A DNA stretch of 27,179 nt from an uncultured Collinsella sp. (GCA_900757465.1 CAAENY010000050.1:1-27179), one strand, 5' to 3'; counted from the first letter of the stretch, positions 7,304-15,683 are shown. Notes: generated from the letters alone by a model not told the origin. Program-made: numbers and translations.

Positions 7304-8269
7304 ATGGACCAGGACAAGACGACCGTGATGGGCGGCTACGGTTCCGCGCAGGCTGGCGATAGCGCCGATGCGACTCGCGTTGTTTCCAACCCCGGTTATA
7401 CCGACCCCGCCGCGACGCAGACGTCTGCCGAACCCACACGGGTTATAGGCTACGGCGATACACCACGGGATCCGTTTGATTATGCACCGCAGGACCCGTA
7501 TGACAATGCGGCGCCGGACCCGTATGGCAATGCGGCGACAGATGCTTATAACAACCTGCCGCAAAATCCCATTCCGCAGCCTCAGCAGACGACGTATATG
7601 CCTCGCACGGCGCAGCCTCGCTACGAGTCGCGCCAGCCGTATCGCGAGTATCCCAAATCGATCCCGCAGTATGGTGAGGACGAGGAAGAGACGCCGTCGC
7701 GTTCGTCGAGCGTGATCAAGAAGATTCTCATCGTACTGGCGATCTTCTTTGCGCTGTCGGTTGTGTTTGCCATCGTGTCGGGCATGCTCAACAAGCGAGG
7801 GAGTTCAACGGCCGATGCCACTGTCGAGCAAACCGAGTCCGCCTCGTCTAGCACCGTCGATCTGAGCGATATCCCGGGGCAGTACTGGTCCAACGCCAAG
7901 AAGATCCTCAAGTCGCGCGGCGCCGATCTTTCGAATGCCGTGGTCCTGACTGATGATGGCTCAACGCCCGTCGTCGATGCTAACTGGGTCGTTACTTCTG
8001 CCTACTATAACGACAACGGCAACCTCGAAATTCAACTCACGCACAAGAACAGCTCGGGCAACTCGTCCGACGGCCAAAGCGGTACCGACAGCTCGAGCTC
8101 CAATACGCTGGAGGACTTGAGCAACAAGGCACAGGAGTTGGGAGACAAGGCGCAAGAGCTGGGCGATACGGCCCAGAACCTGGGCGACACCGCGCAGAAC
8201 TTGGGCGACATGGCGACGGATGCCTGGAACGCCCTGCAAAACGGCATCTCGGGCGCGCAGGGAAACTAG
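7304..8269 (+). CDS. Single-pass membrane protein with disordered N-terminus and C-terminal 7-residue repeats
   Basis: The function is not recognised. The 321-residue product has a hydrophilic, disordered N-terminal region (1-137) with repeated DPYDN/DPYGN motifs and Pro/Gln stretches. One membrane helix follows (about 139-163, IKKILIVLAIFFALSVVFAI) with a basic flank on the N-side, so the N-terminus should be cytoplasmic. Outside lies a small domain (about 190-245, beginning IPGQYWSNAKKILKSRG) that resembles a PASTA-like fold in size and pattern, then a Ser/Gly linker and four tandem KAQELGD/TAQNLGD repeats. The N-terminal region holds T-x-x-[VI] motifs (T24-R-V-V, T45-R-V-I) like phosphothreonine sites read by FHA domains; this is speculative. 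GGAAAGGAAA lies 6 bases before ATG 7304. Confidence 0.8.
   Translation: MDQDKTTVMGGYGSAQAGDSADATRVVSNPGYTDPAATQTSAEPTRVIGYGDTPRDPFDYAPQDPYDNAAPDPYGNAATDAYNNLPQNPIPQPQQTTYMPRTAQPRYESRQPYREYPKSIPQYGEDEEETPSRSSSVIKKILIVLAIFFALSVVFAIVSGMLNKRGSSTADATVEQTESASSSTVDLSDIPGQYWSNAKKILKSRGADLSNAVVLTDDGSTPVVDANWVVTSAYYNDNGNLEIQLTHKNSSGNSSDGQSGTDSSSSNTLEDLSNKAQELGDKAQELGDTAQNLGDTAQNLGDMATDAWNALQNGISGAQGN
8126..8209 (+). repeat. Four in-frame 21-base tandem repeats
   Basis: Four copies of a 21-base unit encode KAQELGD, KAQELGD, TAQNLGD and TAQNLGD (residues 275-302 of the host protein). The heptad period with Leu and Ala spacing suggests an extracellular amphipathic helix or short coiled coil. Synonymous differences between the copies show that they are not very recent duplications. 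Confidence 0.85.
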
Positions 8270-8287
8270 CGGACGAGCGGAGCGGGG

Positions 8288-9469
8288 CTACAGCTGCTCT
8301 GCTGGACGGTCGGGCGAGCTAAAGCCCGAATCAAACGTGACGACGCATGAGACGTCGGGCCGGCGCTCGTGCACGATGCGCGTGACGAGCTCCAGCAGCT
8401 CCTCGTCGGATATGTCAAAGCCGTCGGGACGCACAAGGTCAAACGAAACGAACCCGTCGTGCTCGTGCAGGTCGTGGATGGAGAGCGCGGGATCGATCTG
8501 CATGACGCCGCGCTTGACCCAGCCGCGCAGGTCGTCGCCGGTTGTCGCGATGGGGTCGCAGTGCAGCGTGATATCGATGCCCATCTGGCGCTTGATGTCG
8601 TGCTCGATGGTGTCCAGAATCTCGTGGTGCTCAAACGCGTCGCCCTCGCCGGGCATCTCCACGTGGGCGCTGGCAAACTGACGACCGGGGCCGTAGTCGT
8701 GCACCATCAGGTCGTGTGTGCCCAAGACCTGCGGATAGGACATGATCTTGTCGCGGATTGCCTGGACGAGCTTGGGGTCGGGCGCTTGCCCCAGCAACGG
8801 GCTGATGGCGTCGCGCACTAGGCCCATGCCACTGATGCAGATAAAGATGCCCACACCCAGGCCTGCCCAGCCATCGAGGTCAAAGCCGGTCGTCTGCGAA
8901 ATAAGCGCCGCCACCAAGACCGAGCCCGAGGTAATGACGTCGTTTTTGGAGTCCTGCGCTGTGGCGATGAGCGTCTCCGAGTCGATGCGGTCGCCCAGCG
9001 TGCGGTTGAATGCGGCCATCCGGAGCTTAACGAGCATGGACGTAGCCAGTGCCGCAAGGGAAATAAACGTGTAAGCGGTGGGCGAGGGCTTGATGATCTT
9101 GGTGACCGACTCAAGGATCAGGTTGATGCCGACGGCGCAAACCAGGACGGCGACAAACAGGCCGGCTAGGTACTCATAGCGGCCGTGGCCATAGGGGTGA
9201 CCTTCGTCGGCCGGGCGGCTGGCAAGTCGGAATCCGAGCAGGCTCACGATGTTGCTCGAGGCATCGGAGAGGTTGTTGAAGGCGTCGGCGATGAGCGAGA
9301 CGGAGCCGGCGAGCAGGCCTGCGATGCCCTTGGCCAGGCACAGGGTGATGTTGAGTCCAATGCAGATGAGGTTTGCGGTGAAGCCCGCGTTGGTGCGGCA
9401 GGAGGCATCGACCGGCTCGCCCTCGCTGCCGGGAACAAGCGTATGTACCAGCCGATTTACAAATAGCAT
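8288..9469 (-). CDS. Cation diffusion facilitator, Mn2+ efflux type (MntE-like)
   Basis: This 393-residue inner-membrane antiporter belongs to the CDF family. It has about six membrane helices (residues 30-240) and a cytoplasmic metal-binding C-terminal domain with several His (DLMVHDYG, FEHHEIL, HCDPIATTG). The transport-site residues are N65-N-L-S-D69 in helix 2 and D173-S-K-N-D177 in helix 5. The NxxxD/DxxxD pair is typical of manganese CDFs such as pneumococcal MntE, whereas Zn members have HxxxD. HPYGHGRYEY (91-100) is the conserved loop after helix 2. ATG 9469 is chosen because GAGGA is 8 bases ahead; an upstream ATG at 9490 has no clear site. It converges on the preceding plus-strand gene. 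Confidence 0.92.
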   Translation of the reverse strand: MLFVNRLVHTLVPGSEGEPVDASCRTNAGFTANLICIGLNITLCLAKGIAGLLAGSVSLIADAFNNLSDASSNIVSLLGFRLASRPADEGHPYGHGRYEYLAGLFVAVLVCAVGINLILESVTKIIKPSPTAYTFISLAALATSMLVKLRMAAFNRTLGDRIDSETLIATAQDSKNDVITSGSVLVAALISQTTGFDLDGWAGLGVGIFICISGMGLVRDAISPLLGQAPDPKLVQAIRDKIMSYPQVLGTHDLMVHDYGPGRQFASAHVEMPGEGDAFEHHEILDTIEHDIKRQMGIDITLHCDPIATTGDDLRGWVKRGVMQIDPALSIHDLHEHDGFVSFDLVRPDGFDISDEELLELVTRIVHERRPDVSCVVTFDSGFSSPDRPAEQL

Positions 9470-9640
9470 AGCGGTCGTCCTCACAATCATGTTTAAGGGG
9501 ATAGTGTAGCTCGTGCGGGGGCGCTGTGCACCGATGCTCAGAAAATGCAGCAATGGTCTGCCGGCGCCAACGAGCGAGCCTTCTCGTCTGCCTGGGTGGT
9601 CCATTTTGGGCCACATGGGTATGGGCATGTGCCTGCTTGC

Positions 9641-9659
9641 TCGACATACTTAATGTCGA
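9641..9659. promoter_or_regulatory. Operator-like palindrome before zinc-ribbon gene
   Basis: TCGACAT at 9641-9647 and ATGTCGA at 9653-9659 form a perfect 7-bp inverted repeat with a 5-base spacer containing ACTTA. It lies about 30 bases before the start codon of the gene at 9688, in the divergent region shared with the CDF transporter. The regulator is unknown. Confidence 0.45.
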
Positions 9660-9687
9660 TAGCCCCTGTGCAAAGGAGGACGTTTCC

Positions 9688-11025
9688 ATGGACGAGATGT
9701 TTGCCATTAAATGTCAAAACTGCGGCGGCCCTATGTACTCGCACCAGGCTAAGCGCAGCTTTGAGTGCGCCTATTGCGGCACGGTCGTTCCGTGGCAGGC
9801 TGATGCGGGGGAGCCCAAGAGCGCCCTGGGTATTCGCTATACGCCGCTGACGGTGGTGGATGGACTGCTCAAGCTCACGCATGTGTCGCAACTCGAGCGC
9901 CCGGAGGACCCGGACTGGTATTTCTTCAATTCGCACTGGCGCAATCAGTCGGTCCTGGAACATCTGCTGTGGGAGGATCGCGGCACGGCGCAGGAGTTCC
10001 AAGAGGCCACGCATGTGAGTATTCCTTGCCCCTTCTGTGGTGCGTCCTTTGAGGGCGAGTCGACCCAGCGCGTGTTTGAGTGCCCGTCCTGCGGCAACAA
10101 GATCGGTATTGCCGACCTGCTCAAGCCGGGGACGTTTAGCAAGCGTCTGACCATGGGCGTGGGTGCGGAGTATGTGCCGGATCAGGGTATTCCCTGCGAA
10201 ATCTCGCCGCAGCAGGCACGTGCCAACGCGCTGCAGCTGGTGCGCCAGTACCCGGATGCCTTTGCCGGGCACGACGTGGAAGATGCGATCCAAAACGACA
10301 TGATGCTCTTCTATTTCCCCATGGCGCTGGCGGACCTGCGCATGATGGCGAGCTTCCCGGGCAAGGGCCTGAGCAAGGAAACCCTGGTGTACTACGAGGT
10401 GCTCGACTGGGCATACCCCAGGGCAAACTACCTGGACGTTCGACTCATGGGCATTTTGGAGCCGTGGGACTTTGCCAAGGTCGGTCCGTTCGATCCCGCC
10501 ATGCAGGAAGGCGACTTCCGCGTCGTCTCCGTCGATGCATCTACCAAGGACCAGGTGGTCATTGATAAGTTGGCGCTCGACGTTGCGGGCAACGATGCCG
10601 AGGCCGTACTGGGGCTCAATAAAAAGAGCATCCGAACCTGGGCGCGCAAGGCCCGCAAGCATAAGGATGGCCTGGTGATGGTGCCGGTCTACTTTGTCGA
10701 TCGTCCGGCGACGGACAGCCGCGATGGCGAGCAGGTGCGCATTGCCGTAAACGGACAGACGGGCCGCGCGGCCGCGGTGGTGTTTAGTGACAAGCGCGAA
10801 ACGCACGTCGTGGCGCCGCTCAATCCGAGCCTGCATCTGTCCGGTGAGAGCACCGTGCATGCCACGCCCATCGAGGTCAAATACGTTAAGTCGCCGTTTC
10901 TGTACCAGATCGTGCGCCGTGGAGGCGGCGAGCAACCGCGCCAGGTTGCAGCGGTTGCCGAGGGTTCCTACCGAGAAGAAAAGCCCAAACGCCGCGGTCT
11001 GCTGGGTGCGCTATTTGGGAAGTAA
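9688..11025 (+). CDS. Protein with two zinc ribbons, function unknown
   Basis: The 445-residue cytoplasmic protein has two CxxC-x14-CxxC zinc ribbons: C9/C12/C27/C30 (KCQNCGG, CAYCGT) and C114/C117/C132/C135 (CPFCGAS, CPSCGNK). Neither is followed by a DNA-binding domain I recognise. The rest (about 150-420) is a mixed alpha/beta region rich in hydrophobic and aromatic residues, and the end is basic (EEKPKRRGLLGALFGK). No membrane helix is evident. Automatic pipelines tend to name such proteins TFIIB-type zinc ribbon proteins, but there is no cyclin-like domain, so no transcription role should be assumed. AAAGGAGG at 9672-9679 fixes the start at 9688. Confidence 0.85.
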   Translation: MDEMFAIKCQNCGGPMYSHQAKRSFECAYCGTVVPWQADAGEPKSALGIRYTPLTVVDGLLKLTHVSQLERPEDPDWYFFNSHWRNQSVLEHLLWEDRGTAQEFQEATHVSIPCPFCGASFEGESTQRVFECPSCGNKIGIADLLKPGTFSKRLTMGVGAEYVPDQGIPCEISPQQARANALQLVRQYPDAFAGHDVEDAIQNDMMLFYFPMALADLRMMASFPGKGLSKETLVYYEVLDWAYPRANYLDVRLMGILEPWDFAKVGPFDPAMQEGDFRVVSVDASTKDQVVIDKLALDVAGNDAEAVLGLNKKSIRTWARKARKHKDGLVMVPVYFVDRPATDSRDGEQVRIAVNGQTGRAAAVVFSDKRETHVVAPLNPSLHLSGESTVHATPIEVKYVKSPFLYQIVRRGGGEQPRQVAAVAEGSYREEKPKRRGLLGALFGK

Positions 11026-11420
11026 GGAAGCGCAGCACGGGACGGCTCGCAGGCATGGGGGCTGCCATCCGGTAGTTTGGCAGGGGGTAGATGTAAATAA
11101 ACGGTGGACCGGCTGCAAAAGGGCCGCCTCGCTGGGCAAGATCAGGTTGTGCCACGGAACCCGCTCCTCAGTTAGTCACACTTCGGAAGCGCGGGCAACG
11201 CAGGTGCAAGTGTCTTGAGGGCCGGCTGCAACCGGTCCTTTTCTGTGGCAGCCAATGGGCCCACCTCAGACGAAGGCCGCGTCTTTGCCTGTCAGGTCAC
11301 GCTCGCCAGCCACGGCTAGAATGTCGTTGCCGGCGTCCATGACCGGTATTGTTTTGTAGCGTGCATCGCAACCGCGAGTGCGCCTGCGACGGCTGCGGTG
11401 GTTTCGGTCGCAACGTGCTG
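11026..11420. other. 395-bp gene-free stretch with several hairpins
   Basis: No open frame here looks real. The left half has short inverted repeats (CTGCCA/TGGCAG near 11070-11092, GGC/GCC pairs near 11112-11133) and ends in a terminator at 11218-11243, so it could be a long 3' untranslated region or a small RNA. The right half (about 11280-11420, minus strand) has gene-like wording in two different frames, which may be a relic downstream of the nuclease gene. No known RNA family could be matched. Confidence 0.4.
11218..11243 (+). terminator. Rho-independent terminator
   Basis: AGGGCCGG at 11218-11225 pairs with CCGGTCCT at 11232-11239 (one G-U pair), with a 6-base loop and a TTTT run to 11242. 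It lies about 190 bases past the zinc-ribbon gene, the nearest gene it could serve. Confidence 0.7.
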
Positions 11421-12470
11421 CTACCCTTGCGTTTCGCCATTGGTCGCTTCGTTGATGGCGCGGTACTCGGCACTCAGCTCGCGCGCCAGCTCTTCCTTGC
11501 TTGGAAGATACGGCAGGTATTTGGCGGCAAACACTTGGTCGTTGTCTTCGGGCAGCGTGTACTCGACGATCGAATCGCTTTTGTCCGCGCAGAGCACGAT
11601 GCCTATGGGCGGATTGTCGCCTTCGTTCATGAGCTCGCGCGTGTAGTAGTTCACATACATTTGCATCTGGCCCAGGTCCTGATGCGTAAGGTCATCGGTC
11701 TTAAGGTCGATGAGCACGAAGCAGCGCATCAGATAGTTGTAAAAAACAAGGTCAATATAGAAATGGCGTCCATCAAAGGTGATGCGCTTTTGGCGCGCCT
11801 CGAAAGCGAAGCCACGACCAAGCTCCAGCAGGAACTTCTGAAGATGCGTGATGAGCGCCTGCTCTAGATCGCTCTCGCGAAACGTAGCATCGTCCGAGAA
11901 ACCTAAAAACTCCAGTACATATGGGTCGCGGATGATATCCTCGGGGCGACGAGCCGGGGCGCTCTCTTGGATTTCCTGGGTGACGGCCTCTTTGTCCTTG
12001 CTGGTAAGTAGGCGCTCGCGGAACATGGTGTTGATCTGGCGTTCGAGCTGGCGCGTGCTCCAGCGAGAGTCGGCGCATTCGTTCATGTACCAGGTGCGAG
12101 CTTCGGGGTCAGGAATGCGTATTAACCTGCGGTAATGTGTCCAGCTCAATTCGGGACGCAGTGAGTCCCGAATTGGAAATGCAAGATAGAACTGACGCAT
12201 TTTGCGCAGCTCTCTTGCTTCAAAACCTTTACCAAAATCCTTGGTAAGTCTGATTGCGAGGGCCTTGAGCAGTGCCTCTCCATACTTGGCGCGCTCCTCT
12301 CCGCCCTGCTCATCAACAATGCTCTTGCCGATCTCCCAATACGCCTCAACCATCGCAAAGTTAACGGCGGTATAGGCCTTGTCGCGAGCGGCGTTGAGAA
12401 TCGAGGAGACCTGCTTGTAAAAACCTTCGGGCACGATTGCCGATTCTCCACGGTTTACCAGTTCGCCCAT
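11421..12470 (-). CDS. YhcG/DUF1016-family PDDEXK nuclease
   Basis: The 349-residue protein has the two YhcG domains: an N-terminal helical DUF1016 domain (about 10-165; ARDKAYTAVNFAMVEAYWEIG, LRKMRQFYLAFP, SWTHYRRLI, WSTRQLERQI) and a C-terminal PD-(D/E)XK nuclease-like domain (about 175-330; DPYVLEFLG, LGRGFAFEARQKR, FYIDLVFYN, FVLIDLKT). The D-x-x-x...DLK arrangement supplies the acidic residues and lysine of the fold, with Asp instead of Glu in the ExK motif. Such proteins occur alone or beside type I restriction-modification genes and are thought to act on DNA or DNA-end structures. No restriction partner is seen here. The start is ATG 12470 or the GTG just before it at 12473; the ribosome site is poor. 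Confidence 0.9.
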   Translation of the reverse strand: MGELVNRGESAIVPEGFYKQVSSILNAARDKAYTAVNFAMVEAYWEIGKSIVDEQGGEERAKYGEALLKALAIRLTKDFGKGFEARELRKMRQFYLAFPIRDSLRPELSWTHYRRLIRIPDPEARTWYMNECADSRWSTRQLERQINTMFRERLLTSKDKEAVTQEIQESAPARRPEDIIRDPYVLEFLGFSDDATFRESDLEQALITHLQKFLLELGRGFAFEARQKRITFDGRHFYIDLVFYNYLMRCFVLIDLKTDDLTHQDLGQMQMYVNYYTRELMNEGDNPPIGIVLCADKSDSIVEYTLPEDNDQVFAAKYLPYLPSKEELARELSAEYRAINEATNGETQG

Positions 12471-12593
12471 CACTGTCGCCCCGCTTTCCTCTTGTGGAAT
12501 GCATCTTTATTGCATTTAGTTTAAAGCCTCGCGCGGACACGAATTGCTTTGCTGTCTGGCACCTTCGCATGGGAGCCTTGCGGTGACTAAAAT

Positions 12594-12908
12594 GTGGCCA
12601 TAGAGATAGTTTTAACGAGCCCTATGGATGTGACGCGCATAGACAACAACACCTTGCTGTTTCAGGACAAGGGTTCGGGTAGGTTTAAAGACGTCAAGAT
12701 TTACCCCAATCGTATTGAGGTGCTCAAGAAGGGTACTTTCGGCGGCAAGCACACCGAGATTGTCTATCTTAAGGACATTACGGGCGTCAATAGAATCAAA
12801 GGCCGCGATGTTTTTCTGCGTAACAGGCCGTTGACTGCTTGCGTCTTTAGCCTGAGCAGCCGTGCGAAGGCCCAGGAGTTTGTTAACGCGCTGAACATGG
12901 TGATGTAG
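12594..12908 (+). CDS. Small PH-like domain protein
   Basis: This 104-residue soluble protein has no membrane segment or signal. It looks like a compact bacterial pleckstrin-homology-like domain: a run of beta strands (TLLFQDKGSGRFKDVKIYPNR, with IEVLKK and EIVYLKDITGVNRI) closed by a C-terminal helix (SRAKAQEFVNALNMV). Such domains are often called DUF4429 or bPH; the family assignment is tentative. The start is a GTG at 12594 with no clear ribosome site; ATG at 12624 is an alternative that would drop ten residues. It is transcribed divergently from the nuclease gene, and nothing nearby indicates its role. Confidence 0.7.
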   Translation: MAIEIVLTSPMDVTRIDNNTLLFQDKGSGRFKDVKIYPNRIEVLKKGTFGGKHTEIVYLKDITGVNRIKGRDVFLRNRPLTACVFSLSSRAKAQEFVNALNMVM

Positions 12909-12932
12909 CCTATGGCGGCGTTCGGGTCACGG

Positions 12933-12969
12933 TAAAAATCGGGGGCGCAGAATGGTATTCTGCGCCCCT
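12933..12969 (-). terminator. Terminator of the PLC gene (possibly bidirectional)
   Basis: GGGGCGCAGAAT at 12942-12953 and ATTCTGCGCCCC at 12957-12968 form a perfect 12-bp stem with a 3-base loop. On the minus strand it is followed by CGATTTTT, a T-run. It sits between two converging genes. Confidence 0.88.
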
Positions 12970-13003
12970 CATCAAATCGATGTGTCCAAAAAGGTCGGCT
13001 GGC

Positions 13004-15481
13004 CTATTCGTCAACGTTCCCGTTGTTTTCGCGGTCATTTGCAAGCATCGCTGCGCCGGCGACCGTTGTCGCCACGGCGGCAGCGGCGAGCCCGGCGGCA
13101 ATGCCGGAGCCATCGCCCGTGCCGGCGAGTTTTCCGCCCGAGCTCTTGCCCTTGTTGCCCTTACCGTTCTTATCAGCGCTGCCTGCGTTGGAACCCGTGC
13201 CACCGTCGGTGCCGCTGCCGGTGCCGCCTGCACTGCCCGAGGCCGCTACGGTAAAGCTTGCGGCTCCGTCGCTGGCGAGCGTGTAGTTCTGCGCCGCGTT
13301 GCCCAAGAGACCGTTCACGCGCACCCAGTACGTCCCTGCGGCAAATGTTTCGCCCTCGGCCATCGCCGTTCCCGGAGCGCCGTTCGCGTCGTGCACAAAC
13401 TCGAGCTGGGCCGTGCAGGCATCGGTTTCGAGCTTGCCCTCGAGTGATGCCGCAATCTTGGCGCGCACGTCTTCGCCGGCCTTAAGGCCTTCGAGTCCCT
13501 CAAAATGGGGCGTCAGCGCGCGTGGATCGATATCGATGGGCACAGAGCCCTGCAGCCCCGTAGCGGTCTCGTTACCCAGGGCGTCGACATCCACATATTC
13601 GATGGTAAACGCATAGCCCGAAGCCGCCACGTTGAGTACGTTGCTGCTGTCGACAAGGCGGAAATGACCCTCGCCAACGGTCTTGCCATCCTGGAATGAG
13701 GCATCGCTCAGCGAGTCGCCGTACGTCATGCGCATGCGGGTCGGGAGGTAGTACGAAACGGTCTGCTTGTGCTTCGCATCGTAATTGCGCTGGTAGATGC
13801 TTCGGGCCAGTGCCGCATCAACAAAGTCGGACGCAATGATGCCAATGTGCTTGAGGCAGTCCTCCTTTGTGCTCTCATTTCCGGTGCTGTTTATATACTG
13901 GCTCTTGTATAGATGCTCGTTGACCACTCGTGCTGCGGTAAAAGGATTGCTTCCTTGTTTGTAGTTCGTGCAGCTGGTGTAGTTGATACACCAGCTATGC
14001 TCCAGGACCTTTACCTTGGCCCCGTCAGTGTCCTCGACGTCCACCATGATGCGGGCGAGCTTGGTTGTCTCCTGCAGCGCCATATCGACCCAGCCGATTT
14101 TGTCGGTTCCTGTGCATTCGTAATGGTCCTGGGCGTATACCTTGGTGCAATAGGGCTCTTCGTCACCCGTTTTCCCCACGGCTTCAAAGCCCCGCTCGTC
14201 TCGAACGAGACACATAGAGGTGCTGTCGGTGTGTGCTGCGATTTTGTCGTCCCATTGGGTGAGGTCGAGGCCCCATGTGTGGCTGCTTACGCTGTTGCCG
14301 GCGAGCCCAAACCGACGCAGCAGGACGATCTTTCCGCGCACCTCGCCCAGCGTGGGGATACGGCTCGATGTGTAGAACAGGTTGGGGTTCTCATCAAAAA
14401 CCTTGCCCAAGGCCGTCGTGAGGCTTTCGTCGGTAGCCTCGTCATTGCCCCGCGACACGAGCATGATGAGCGCTTCTGTCGGGTTTTCGCTCAAAAACGT
14501 ATTGAAGTACCCGATGACATCGGAGAGATGCATAAAGTTCCCGTCTTTTTTGAGCAGGTAACAAGCTCCGTGGTCGATGCCGGGGTTCTCACCCTTTCCG
14601 AGTCGAATATCAAAATAGCGAACGCCTTCGAGCAGCTGCGTGGGGATGTAATCCTGCTGGCATTTTGCTTGGGAGGATTGGGGCTCGGTGTCGTTGTCGA
14701 CGCTGCAGGTGCCCGAATCGTGCGTGCCCGGGATACTCAGTTCGTCGAGGAACTTGTTGCCATCGACGTAGCTCATCCAACATGGTCCGTCGACGTAGCT
14801 GCTATACGTGATCCAGTCGATGCTGCTAACTGTGGCGTTGGTCTTGTCCATGCTGTAGCCGACAAGCTCGAGCTCCCACGGAATGCTCTTCCTCTTGTGG
14901 CAGATCTTGTTGTTGTCTTGGTCTTTGCCGTCCTTTTCTATGGCCAGGTAATTAATGTCTTTTTCCTCGTTTGTGCGGTCTCGGATGATGTAGGTTCCGT
15001 TTAGCTGGCGGTCGAGCGCAAAAGAGCGGCTGGCCTTGCCGTCATGCTCGCCACTCCATACGTGGATGACCTTTCCATCTTTGTCCGAGTCGCCATCGAC
15101 CGACCAAATGCTGTAGCCCGTCTTCTTGTGCTCTTCGAAATTGAGCAGGGTGCGGATGGCATACCAATTTGTATTTTTTGTATCGGTCACTACGTGCTCA
15201 AGGATGAGCTTGCTGGACGTGCCGTCATTAAATAGGTGGCAGACGTTGCCCTTGATGTTGCCGTCTTGGTTGACGCTTGCGGTACGAAAATAGCCCGCGG
15301 GGCGAAGGCGAATGACGAACTTGTCGAGGCTGACCGACGCTGTGGCAGCGTCGTCTGCAAATGCCGCTCGCAGGGGAATACCCAGCGTCGCGGTTTCGGG
15401 CAGGCTTGCAAGCGGCGACAACGCCGCAAGTCCTAGGCCCAACGTAAACGCTCGGCGACTGATGGCGTGGTGTTCGGTCAT
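13004..15481 (-). CDS. Secreted, wall-anchored phosphatidylinositol-specific phospholipase C-like protein
   Basis: The 825-residue exported protein starts with a Tat-type signal (SRRAFTLGLGLAALSPLASL, 8-27). Residues about 50-200 form a region with W and NG/DG turns like a ricin-type beta-trefoil. The PI-PLC X domain (about 235-520) holds SIPGTHDSG with H254, GVRYFDIRLG and IDHGACYLL with H304, the two catalytic histidines of the fold; these enzymes cleave phosphatidylinositol or GPI anchors. A beta-rich region follows (about 600-745). The tail is Gly/Ser/Lys-rich, then KLAGTG, a hydrophobic Ala-rich helix and a short polar end, which is a sortase signal of LAXTG type. GGAGGAG lies directly before ATG 15481. 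Substrate preference cannot be read from sequence. Confidence 0.88.
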   Translation of the reverse strand: MTEHHAISRRAFTLGLGLAALSPLASLPETATLGIPLRAAFADDAATASVSLDKFVIRLRPAGYFRTASVNQDGNIKGNVCHLFNDGTSSKLILEHVVTDTKNTNWYAIRTLLNFEEHKKTGYSIWSVDGDSDKDGKVIHVWSGEHDGKASRSFALDRQLNGTYIIRDRTNEEKDINYLAIEKDGKDQDNNKICHKRKSIPWELELVGYSMDKTNATVSSIDWITYSSYVDGPCWMSYVDGNKFLDELSIPGTHDSGTCSVDNDTEPQSSQAKCQQDYIPTQLLEGVRYFDIRLGKGENPGIDHGACYLLKKDGNFMHLSDVIGYFNTFLSENPTEALIMLVSRGNDEATDESLTTALGKVFDENPNLFYTSSRIPTLGEVRGKIVLLRRFGLAGNSVSSHTWGLDLTQWDDKIAAHTDSTSMCLVRDERGFEAVGKTGDEEPYCTKVYAQDHYECTGTDKIGWVDMALQETTKLARIMVDVEDTDGAKVKVLEHSWCINYTSCTNYKQGSNPFTAARVVNEHLYKSQYINSTGNESTKEDCLKHIGIIASDFVDAALARSIYQRNYDAKHKQTVSYYLPTRMRMTYGDSLSDASFQDGKTVGEGHFRLVDSSNVLNVAASGYAFTIEYVDVDALGNETATGLQGSVPIDIDPRALTPHFEGLEGLKAGEDVRAKIAASLEGKLETDACTAQLEFVHDANGAPGTAMAEGETFAAGTYWVRVNGLLGNAAQNYTLASDGAASFTVAASGSAGGTGSGTDGGTGSNAGSADKNGKGNKGKSSGGKLAGTGDGSGIAAGLAAAAVATTVAGAAMLANDRENNGNVDE

Positions 15482-15524
15482 AACTCCTCCATTCGCAGGG
15501 TGCGGTTATGCACTCGTTTGGGTC

Positions 15525-15530
15525 ACTATA
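15525..15530 (-). promoter_or_regulatory. Possible -10 box of PLC gene
   Basis: On the minus strand this reads TATAGT, a good -10 match about 44 bases before the PLC start. No convincing -35 box is seen at normal spacing, so this is weak evidence. Confidence 0.35.
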
Positions 15531-15683
15531 CTGCCCAGATGTCTAAACGTGTTGGCTTAATTGTCTGCGCGGCGCTATAAATCGGCGGGCGGACGCGTTG
15601 GGGCGCTTGTCTATTTGTGCTGCTACCGCGCTGGGGGTGGTTTTGCCGCCCGGCACCCTCGCGTTCGTCGGCTACCGGCATAA

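Noticed and set aside
9538..10935. 465-residue minus-strand open frame opposite the zinc-ribbon gene
   Set aside because: The sense frame has two zinc ribbons and a perfect ribosome site; this frame has no domain and extends across the divergent promoter region.
11150..11243. Second cobalamin-riboswitch-like stretch (GGTGCAAGTGT with GGCTGCAACCGG)
   Set aside because: Only a short part resembles the B12 core; the CACTGTAA-type and B12-box elements are missing, and it ends directly in a terminator with no gene in the right orientation after it.
13913..15004. 363-residue plus-strand open frame inside the PLC gene
   Set aside because: It looks hydrophobic and almost gene-like, but it is antisense to the catalytic PI-PLC domain and has no ribosome site.
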